Source of the DNA: Thermanaerovibrio velox DSM 12556
GTDB lineage: Bacteria > Synergistota > Synergistia > Synergistales > Synergistaceae
Length of the DNA: 64,000 nt
Reading direction: 5' to 3'
Assembly (NCBI RefSeq): GCF_000237825.1
Contig: NZ_CM001377.1
Location: 1,636,176 to 1,700,175, forward strand
The notes beneath the pieces were generated by a model. That model was not told where the DNA came from. It made no database searches and was given only the letters and a program-made list of their open reading frames with translations. Every line of letters starts with the position of its first letter. Positions within the stretch are counted from its first letter, which is position 1. The position numbers were made by a program, and so were the translations under genes. Below, one piece after another: positions 58,521 to 64,000 of the stretch.

Positions 58521-59267
58521 TCATCCCCCTATCATGTTCAACACCCTCCGCCTCAAGAGGACCACCTCCGGGAGGTCCAAGCCCCGGGGCCTTGGGAGGG
58601 GGACATCCAGAACCCCCTCAAGCCCGCCTTCCCGCAGAACCGCCACCCGATCCGCCAGGAAAACCGCCTCGTCCACGTCATGGGTAACCATAACAAAGGT
58701 CTTTTTCATGTTCAACAGTATTTCCTGAAGCTTTAACTGCAGCTCCCGGCGGGTGAAGTAGTCCAAAGCTCCCAAGGGCTCGTCCATCAGCACCACCTCC
58801 GGGTGGAAGGCCAAGGCCCTGGCCAGCGCGGCCCTCTGGGCCATGCCGCCTGAAAGCTCCTTGGGCTTGGCGCCGGCGAACCGGGAGAGTCCCACCATCT
58901 CAAGGCTCTCCATGGCCCTGATGGAGGCCTCCCGGCGGGGCATCGTGCCCTCCAAGGGGAACGCCACGTTTTGAAGCACCGTAAGCCACGGGAAAAGCCG
59001 GTGCTCCTGGAAGACCATCCCCACCGGATGTCTGGGACACCCCTGGGACGCGGGGCGCAGCAGCACCTCTCCCCGGTCGGGGATCTCAAGGCCCCCCATT
59101 ATGCGCAGCATGGTGGTCTTCCCGCTCCCGGATGCCCCCACCACCGCCACGAAGGATCCCCTGGGCACCGTGAGACTCACCCCCTTAAGGGCCTCCACCC
59201 TCATCTTCCCGGCCCGGAAGGTCTTGAAGACCCCACGCAACTCCAATACCACGTCATCAGGATTCAT
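58521..59267 (-). CDS. ABC transporter ATPase, SsuB/TauB-like
   Basis: This 248-residue ATPase powers the SsuA-like importer. Motifs: Walker A VVGASGSGKTTMLRI, Q loop GMVFQEHRLFPWLTVLQNV, signature LSGGMAQRAALARALA, Walker B VVLMDEPLGALD and His switch VMVTHDVDEAVFLADRV, the layout of the nitrate/sulfonate/taurine family. The ATG at 59267 overlaps the permease end by 11 bases, with GGAGG six bases upstream. No nearby sulfonate-metabolism genes are seen to fix the substrate. Confidence 0.95.
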   Translation of the reverse strand: MNPDDVVLELRGVFKTFRAGKMRVEALKGVSLTVPRGSFVAVVGASGSGKTTMLRIMGGLEIPDRGEVLLRPASQGCPRHPVGMVFQEHRLFPWLTVLQNVAFPLEGTMPRREASIRAMESLEMVGLSRFAGAKPKELSGGMAQRAALARALAFHPEVVLMDEPLGALDYFTRRELQLKLQEILLNMKKTFVMVTHDVDEAVFLADRVAVLREGGLEGVLDVPLPRPRGLDLPEVVLLRRRVLNMIGG

Positions 59268-60036
59268 CCGCTTCCTCCAAATATCCCAGCCTGCCCAGGA
59301 GGGCGGTGAAGACCCTGTCGGTGAGCCCCCCTATGAGGCCCAGGACCACCACCCCCGCCAGTATAACGTCGGTCCTGAGCATGGCCTGGGCATCGTTTAT
59401 GAGGTACCCAAGCCCCGAGGAGGCGGCCACCAGCTCCGCCCCGATGAGGGACCTCCAGCCATATCCAAGCCCCAGTCTAAGCCCCGCCATTATGGGGCCC
59501 ATGGCGCAGGGCAGCACTATGCGGGTCACTATCCTAAAGTCCGAGACCCCGAAGGCCTTTCCCACCTCTACCAGCCGTTTGTCCGCCCCGGCCACTCCGT
59601 GGACGGTGCTGAGGAACACCGGGAAGAACGAGGCGGCCACTATCACCGCCACCTTCGAGGCCTCCCCTATCCCCAACCAGAGGATGAACAGGGGGAGCAC
59701 CGCCAGGGGGGGGATGTGGCGCATGAACTCCAGCAGGGGCCCCAAGCACGCCCTAAGCCCCCTGGAAAGCCCCAGGAGCGTACCAAGCATAACCCCCGCC
59801 AGGGAGGACACCAGGAAACCTTGGAGCACCCGGTAAAGGCTCACGAAGACGTGTCTTGGGAGCTCCCCGGAGCCCAGGAGGGACAAAAGGGTTTTAAAGA
59901 CCTCTGTGGGGGACGGCAGGAGGAAGCTTCCGATGCCCCCCAGGGAGGACGCGGCATACCAAATGACCAAGGGAAGGGCGGCGGAGACTAAAAGCCCCCC
60001 AATGGGGCCTGGGGGCCAGGGGCGGTGCTTACGCAT
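59257..60036 (-). CDS. ABC transporter permease, SsuC/TauC-like
   Basis: This inner-membrane channel of 259 residues has about six membrane segments. The coupling loop ADKRLVEVGKAFGVSDFRI is the EAA-like motif of this family; the C terminus has GLRLGLGYGWRSLIGAELVA. The ATG at 60036 has GGAGG six bases upstream and overlaps the rarD end by 8 bases; a longer frame to 60060 is less supported. It is the first gene of the importer operon and is translationally linked to rarD. Confidence 0.93.
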   Translation of the reverse strand: MRKHRPWPPGPIGGLLVSAALPLVIWYAASSLGGIGSFLLPSPTEVFKTLLSLLGSGELPRHVFVSLYRVLQGFLVSSLAGVMLGTLLGLSRGLRACLGPLLEFMRHIPPLAVLPLFILWLGIGEASKVAVIVAASFFPVFLSTVHGVAGADKRLVEVGKAFGVSDFRIVTRIVLPCAMGPIMAGLRLGLGYGWRSLIGAELVAASSGLGYLINDAQAMLRTDVILAGVVVLGLIGGLTDRVFTALLGRLGYLEEADES

Positions 60037-60949
60037 CCACTTCCTCCTCCCTTGGGACATAGGGCCATGCGCTCCTCAGGGAGTCAAGGGTGTACAGGGC
60101 CACCGCCGCCACTATGGCACCGAAGCTCACCGCCCTGCCGAAGGAGACCTTCTCATGGTACATGAGAACCCCTATGAGGAATGACATGCTGGGGGAGAGA
60201 TACTGAACCAGCCCCATGGTGACGAGGTTTATCCTGCTGGCCCCCATGGCAAAGAGCCACAGGGGAAGGGAGGTGACCAGGCCGGAGCCCACCATCAGCA
60301 TCACCCCCCCCACGCCTCCCCGGAGGCCTAGGTTTGGAATCCCCGAAAGGTACAGCAGGGCCGGGAAGGACAGGATGGCGGTCTCGAGGAACAGCCCCGT
60401 GAGGGGGTCCAGGGGGCAGAGCTTCTTGGCGAGCCCATAAAGGGTGAAGGAGACTGCGAGCCCCAGGGCCGCAAGGGGTAGGGAACCGTATCGTACCAGC
60501 TCGAACAGCACCCCCAGAGCCGCCAGCCCGAGCGCGGCCCCCTTGAGGGGGCTTACGCGGTCCTTGAAGAAGAGCAGGCCCACCGAAACGTTAAGAAGCG
60601 GCAGTATGAAGTATCCGAGGCTTGTCTCAAGGATCCGGCCGGAGTTGACGGACCATATGTATATGAGCCAGTTGCATCCCACCGCGGCGCCGGTGAGCGA
60701 GAGAACCGCGAGCAGCTTAGGCGACCTTAGGGCCCGCAGCAGGGGCTCCCTCCGGCCCAGAACCACTAGGGGCAGCAGCAGCGCCGAGGACCATACTATC
60801 CGGTGGCACAGTATGACCATGGGGGGCACGTCAACCAGGGCCTTCCAATATACGGGCAACACCCCCCAGAGGAAGTAAGCCCCCAGGGCGTAAGCCAGCC
60901 CCCGGCGCACCTCCCTAGGGGAGCTGGGTTTTTCAGGGTGAATGGCCAT
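60029..60949 (-). CDS. rarD: RarD-type EamA transporter
   Basis: This drug/metabolite-superfamily permease of 306 residues has about ten membrane helices in two EamA repeats. The family N terminus is seen as RRGLAYALGAYFLWGVLPVYWKALVDV, then WSSALLLPLVVLGRREPL, CNWLIYIWSVNSGRILETSLGYFILP and QYLSPSMSFLIGVLMYHEKV, which match RarD. Substrate is unknown for the family. The ATG at 60949 has AAAGGAG nine bases upstream. It is divergent from an SDR gene across an operator-like palindrome and runs into the SsuC-like gene. Confidence 0.93.
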   Translation of the reverse strand: MAIHPEKPSSPREVRRGLAYALGAYFLWGVLPVYWKALVDVPPMVILCHRIVWSSALLLPLVVLGRREPLLRALRSPKLLAVLSLTGAAVGCNWLIYIWSVNSGRILETSLGYFILPLLNVSVGLLFFKDRVSPLKGAALGLAALGVLFELVRYGSLPLAALGLAVSFTLYGLAKKLCPLDPLTGLFLETAILSFPALLYLSGIPNLGLRGGVGGVMLMVGSGLVTSLPLWLFAMGASRINLVTMGLVQYLSPSMSFLIGVLMYHEKVSFGRAVSFGAIVAAVALYTLDSLRSAWPYVPREEEVDA

Positions 60950-60966
60950 AAGCGGGTTCTCCTTTC

Positions 60967-60992
60967 GTGTATCATCCTAGGGAATGATACAC
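60967..60992. promoter_or_regulatory. 26-bp perfect-arm palindrome between divergent rarD and SDR genes
   Basis: GTGTATCAT (60967-60975) and ATGATACAC (60984-60992) are perfect 9-base arms around CCTAGGGA. It is in the only 69-base gap between the divergent genes, 17 bases from the rarD start and 26 bases from the SDR start, so a dimeric regulator bound here could control both. The TATCAT inside could also be a -10 box. Confidence 0.55.
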
Positions 60993-61018
60993 CTTAAGCG
61001 GAACGGAGGAGGATGGAA

Positions 61019-61840
61019 ATGTCCCTTCCTGAAGGGGGCCTTGCCCTGGTGACCGGCGCCACCAGCGGCATAGGTCTCGCGTACGCAAGGCGGCTTGCGG
61101 CGATGGGATACGGGTTGATAATGACCGGCCGGAGGATGGAGATTCTTGAGCGTAAGGCCCGGGAGATCGAGGCGGAGTACCGGGTGTCCGCCGTCCCGAT
61201 GATGGCGGAGCTCTCCAGGGAGGAGGGGATAGCCGTCCTGGAGGAGACGGTCCGAGGGGAAAGGCCCCGCTTCCTGGTGAACAACGCGGGCTTCGGGCTC
61301 AGGGAGCGCTTCGCGGACACTCCCAGGGAGCTGTGGGAGGCCTTGATATGGGTTCACGTGATGGCCCCCTTGAGGCTAACCCAGGCGGCCTTAAGGGTGA
61401 TGCAGGAGGACGGGGGCGGCGTGGTGGTCAACGTGTCCTCCGAAGCGGCCTTCATACCGGTGCGGCGCAACTCGGTGTACGCGGGGGCGAAGGCGTTTTT
61501 GCTTCGATGGACCGAGTCGGTGGCCCTGGAGATGATGGGATCCGGCGTGAGGCTCCAGGCCCTGTGTCCCGGCATGACAAGGTCGGACTTCCACCCCAGG
61601 ATGGGGAGCGAAGGGGCCTCCCTTTCAAGGAGCCGGCTGATCCCCTGGATGACCCCCGAGGAGGTGGTGGAGGAATCCATAAGGGATCTCAAGCGGGGTA
61701 AGGTCATCTGCGTGCCCAAGCTGGCCGGCAAGGCAAGGACGCTGGGGATACCCCTGGTCCCCCAGCGGCTCCGGCTTAGGTGCCTCAACTGGTTCTACCG
61801 GGCCTCTTCGGGGGCTGATTCTTGCAATACAAAAAACTAA
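61019..61840 (+). CDS. Short-chain dehydrogenase/reductase
   Basis: This is a classical SDR of 273 residues. The NAD(P) loop is ALVTGATSGIGLAYARRLA, with an arginine pair in MTGRRMEIL that favours NADPH; NNAG is present in FLVNNAGFGLRERF. The catalytic Ser-Tyr-Lys set is VNVSSEAAFIPVRRNSVYAGAKAF. It lies in the group often called DltE-like or YqjQ-like reductases; substrate unknown. An ATG at 61019 is six bases after GGAGGAGG; the ATG at 61013 abuts it. It stands alone after the divergent palindrome. Confidence 0.92.
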   Translation: MSLPEGGLALVTGATSGIGLAYARRLAAMGYGLIMTGRRMEILERKAREIEAEYRVSAVPMMAELSREEGIAVLEETVRGERPRFLVNNAGFGLRERFADTPRELWEALIWVHVMAPLRLTQAALRVMQEDGGGVVVNVSSEAAFIPVRRNSVYAGAKAFLLRWTESVALEMMGSGVRLQALCPGMTRSDFHPRMGSEGASLSRSRLIPWMTPEEVVEESIRDLKRGKVICVPKLAGKARTLGIPLVPQRLRLRCLNWFYRASSGADSCNTKN

Positions 61841-61880
61841 AATCGTTCTCAAACAGCCCTCCGATTTCCCCGAGCTCTGC

Positions 61881-61886
61881 TATAAT
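61881..61886 (+). promoter_or_regulatory. Candidate -10 box upstream of the second chemoreceptor
   Basis: A perfect TATAAT in the AT-rich gap between the SDR and the chemoreceptor gene, 58 bases before its ATG. No good -35 or sigma28-type motif is visible. Confidence 0.35.
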
Positions 61887-61943
61887 TTTCCGCGAACTGT
61901 TACCTAAATATCAAACAAATTAAAAATATAGGGGGTTTTTGTG

Positions 61944-64000
61944 ATGTCCATAAGGAGGAAGCTGTTCCTTTTGGCCCTTGGTGCTGCGGCGCTAATGGCA
62001 TTGATGGTGGCGGTGGTGGCCTTCAACAGCTACCGGGTGCTGAACCAACAGGTGAACGAGACGGGGTTGGAGACCATAAAGGACCGGGCGGAGCAGATAG
62101 ACCTGTACTTCGACCGGCTCGCCGCCGTAGCACAGACCGCAGCCCAGGCGGCGGCCCATGAGATCGAGAAGGGCTCCAGCACCGACGACGCTTTGGAGCC
62201 CCTGATGATGCGTATTTTCAGCAGGGTATCAAAGGATCCCAACATCTTCGAGGTTTACGTAGGGTTTGAGTCCGACGGGAGGCTCGCCAGCGGCGTGGGG
62301 TGGAAGGAGCCCGGGGATTACGATGCAAGGAAGCGGGACTGGTATGTAGGGGCCCTGGCGGCGGGTAAGACCACCCTCTCGGCCCCCTACGTGGATGCTG
62401 GGACCGGGGACCTTCTAATCACCGTTTCCACCCCGGTGAAGGGGAGCGACGGCCGGCTTCTGGGTGTTGCGGCGGTGGACGTGAAGCTCAACAGCCTGTC
62501 CGACCAGGTGACCCAGTACAAGATAATGGGCAGGGGGCTTGGGCTTTTGACCACCGAGGACGGGGTGTTCCTGGCGAACCCCAAGAAGGAGATGATCATG
62601 AAGGAGAACATCTCCAAGCCCAGCTCCCTGGTCAGCGAGGAGTACGCCCGGGCGGGGCAGGTGATACTGTCAACTAAGCCCGGGGGCTTCGTGGACTACA
62701 AGTTCCTGGGAGCGGGCCGGAGGAACTTCTTCTACCACTCCCGGTGGGGTTTCGTGGTGTGCGTGGTGTTCCCCACCGCGGACCTCAACCGGATGGTCAT
62801 GTCCGTGGCGCTGAAGCAGCTTGTCCTTGGGCTCTTCACCCTCCTTGGGCTGGTGGGCATGCTGTGGTGGCTGTGCCGGGGGATAATAACCCCCATAGAC
62901 CGGATAAGCCGGGCCATAGGGCGCCTTGGGGAGCTGGACTTGAGGAGGGGGGAGGACGAGGAGTGGCTCCGGAAGGAGGCGGGAAGCGACACCGAGATAG
63001 GGCACATGGCGAGGTCCATGATGCACCTTTTGGATAACCTGAGGCACACCATAGGGGAGATCCGCCGGGAGTCGGACCGGGCGGCGTCGTCGGCGGAGAA
63101 TTTGGCGGCCCTGTCGGAGGAGCAGGTGGCGTCGGTGGAGGAGGTAAAGGCGTCGGTGGACCGGGTGTCGTCGCTGATGCAGGAGAACTCCGCGGCGCTG
63201 CAGGAGACCAACGCGGGGATAGAGGAAGTGTCCAGCGGCGCCCAGCAGGCGGCGAACTCCGCCACGGAGGGAGCGGAGGCCACGAGCCAGATGTCGGTTC
63301 TTTCCGAGAGGGCCATAGGTCAGGTGGAGGAGGTGGTGAGGGCCATAACCGCCCTGGGATCCGAGTCCGAGAGGACCTATGAGAGGATCCGGAAGGTGGC
63401 GGAGTCCGTGAGCTCCATATCCGGTTTTGTGAGCACCATAAGGTCCATAGCGGACCAGACGAACCTTTTGGCGCTGAACGCGGCGATAGAGGCGGCCAGG
63501 GCAGGCGAGGCGGGCCGGGGCTTTGCGGTGGTGGCGGAGGAGGTGCGCAAGCTTGCGGAGGAGTCCGGGATGGCGGCGAAGGAGGTTGAGGACCTCATAG
63601 GGCCGCTGCAGGCGAACACCGAGGAGTCCCTGAGGGCCACGGAGCAGTCGAAGAGGTCCATGGAGGAGACGGTGCGCCGGGCCCACGATTCGTCGGAGGG
63701 ATTAAGGCGTGTGCTTGAGCACATAAAGACGGTGAACGACGTGATGCAGAACATAGCGGCCACGTCGGAGGAGCAGGCGGCGGCGGCGCAGGAGATAGCC
63801 CGTGGGATAGACAGCGCCACCCAGGGCACGTTAGAGACCACCAGCGCGGTGGAGCTCATAAAGAGCTCCAGCGAGGAGACCGCCAGGGCCAGCGAGGCGG
63901 TGGCCCAGGAGGCCCAGGCCTTGAGCCAGACCGCGGAGAAGCTGGAGACCCTGGTGGCCAAGTTCAAGCACGACCAAGGGGAGACGCTGGCCATCAAGGG
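61944..64000 (+). CDS. Membrane methyl-accepting chemotaxis protein (runs off the right end)
   Basis: This is a transmembrane chemoreceptor, 685 codons visible, the C-terminal end missing. Residues about 8-28 are the first membrane helix ([20 protein letters not shown]). Residues about 35-290 are a periplasmic dCache-type sensor ([40 protein letters not shown]), of a kind that often binds amino acids. A second helix lies near 295-315, then HAMP ([20 protein letters not shown]) and the signalling coiled coil with tip [20 protein letters not shown] and [18 protein letters not shown]. The ATG at 61944 has GGGGG eight bases upstream. The frame is open to the window edge. Confidence 0.94.
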   Translation, partial: MSIRRKLFLLALGAAALMALMVAVVAFNSYRVLNQQVNETGLETIKDRAEQIDLYFDRLAAVAQTAAQAAAHEIEKGSSTDDALEPLMMRIFSRVSKDPNIFEVYVGFESDGRLASGVGWKEPGDYDARKRDWYVGALAAGKTTLSAPYVDAGTGDLLITVSTPVKGSDGRLLGVAAVDVKLNSLSDQVTQYKIMGRGLGLLTTEDGVFLANPKKEMIMKENISKPSSLVSEEYARAGQVILSTKPGGFVDYKFLGAGRRNFFYHSRWGFVVCVVFPTADLNRMVMSVALKQLVLGLFTLLGLVGMLWWLCRGIITPIDRISRAIGRLGELDLRRGEDEEWLRKEAGSDTEIGHMARSMMHLLDNLRHTIGEIRRESDRAASSAENLAALSEEQVASVEEVKASVDRVSSLMQENSAALQETNAGIEEVSSGAQQAANSATEGAEATSQMSVLSERAIGQVEEVVRAITALGSESERTYERIRKVAESVSSISGFVSTIRSIADQTNLLALNAAIEAARAGEAGRGFAVVAEEVRKLAEESGMAAKEVEDLIGPLQANTEESLRATEQSKRSMEETVRRAHDSSEGLRRVLEHIKTVNDVMQNIAATSEEQAAAAQEIARGIDSATQGTLETTSAVELIKSSSEETARASEAVAQEAQALSQTAEKLETLVAKFKHDQGETLAIK

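Noticed and set aside
1..64000. tRNA, rRNA, CRISPR arrays, insertion sequences or prophage
   Set aside because: No T-loop-like tRNA sequence in the gaps, no direct-repeat arrays, and no transposase, integrase or phage gene was found.

Overview
The window is GC-rich, densely packed DNA from an anaerobic, amino-acid-fermenting, diderm bacterium. The best guess is a member of the Synergistota, perhaps a Thermanaerovibrio-like organism. This rests on gene content: a Firmicute-like ethanolamine microcompartment cluster beside an LpxL-type lipid A acyltransferase, a tungsten-type aldehyde oxidoreductase with a tungstate importer, threonine catabolism, and frequent GTG/TTG starts. The taxon is an inference; no rRNA or tRNA gene is visible.

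Layout. 1-6.5 kb: a partial class II aldolase-like gene, tungsten aldehyde:ferredoxin oxidoreductase, 3-methyladenine glycosylase I, malic enzyme, a membrane GGDEF protein, an FKBP isomerase and a nitroreductase. 6.6-8.4 kb: a soluble chemoreceptor fused to a PhnD-like binding domain. 8.5-11.1 kb: an iron-sulfur operon (Rrf2 regulator, cysteine desulfurase, IscU scaffold, MOSC protein). 11.2-26.3 kb: the ethanolamine-utilisation microcompartment. eutS-eutP on the + strand converge on a 16-gene minus-strand operon (eutB, C, L, K-like, E, M, pduL, eutJ, a Eut-associated protein, eutN, H, Q, T, A, pduS, pduT). A cobalamin riboswitch followed by an intrinsic terminator lies directly in front of eutB.

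26.5-37.8 kb: PTS enzyme I, prepilin peptidase, a 4-oxalocrotonate tautomerase-like protein, lipid A acyltransferase, tyrosyl-tRNA synthetase, a beta-CASP nuclease, a NarX/NarL-type two-component pair, an HD protein and dCMP deaminase. 37.8-44.7 kb: CheV with an unknown partner, then a polyphosphate operon (ppk, CHAD, HD, ppx/gppA). 44.7-50.2 kb: an EAL phosphodiesterase, an unknown protein, a DUF2400-family protein, a flavin reductase-like protein, ferritin, PheA, and a small Cys-rich protein coupled to a cupin. 50.1-54.4 kb: a SARP/BTAD-type regulator and tupCBA, preceded by a structured leader RNA carrying a GAAA tetraloop and its 11-nt receptor. 54.5-57.4 kb: a GntR regulator divergent from kbl-tdh (threonine to glycine plus acetyl-CoA). 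57.5-64 kb: an SsuABC-like transporter, RarD, an SDR, and a chemoreceptor running off the end.

Connections. Ethanolamine is taken up (EutH), cleaved by B12-dependent EutBC, and the acetaldehyde converted to acetyl-CoA (EutE) and acetyl-phosphate (PduL) inside a shell of EutS/M/N/L/K and PduT. EutT and PduS supply adenosylcobalamin and EutA/EutJ reactivate the system. Tup imports tungstate that AOR would need. Two genes, eutH and the NarL-type regulator, are each broken by one extra base in a G/C homopolymer. The features most worth following up are the tupA leader RNA, the riboswitch in front of eutB, the polyphosphate operon and the chemoreceptor-PhnD fusion.
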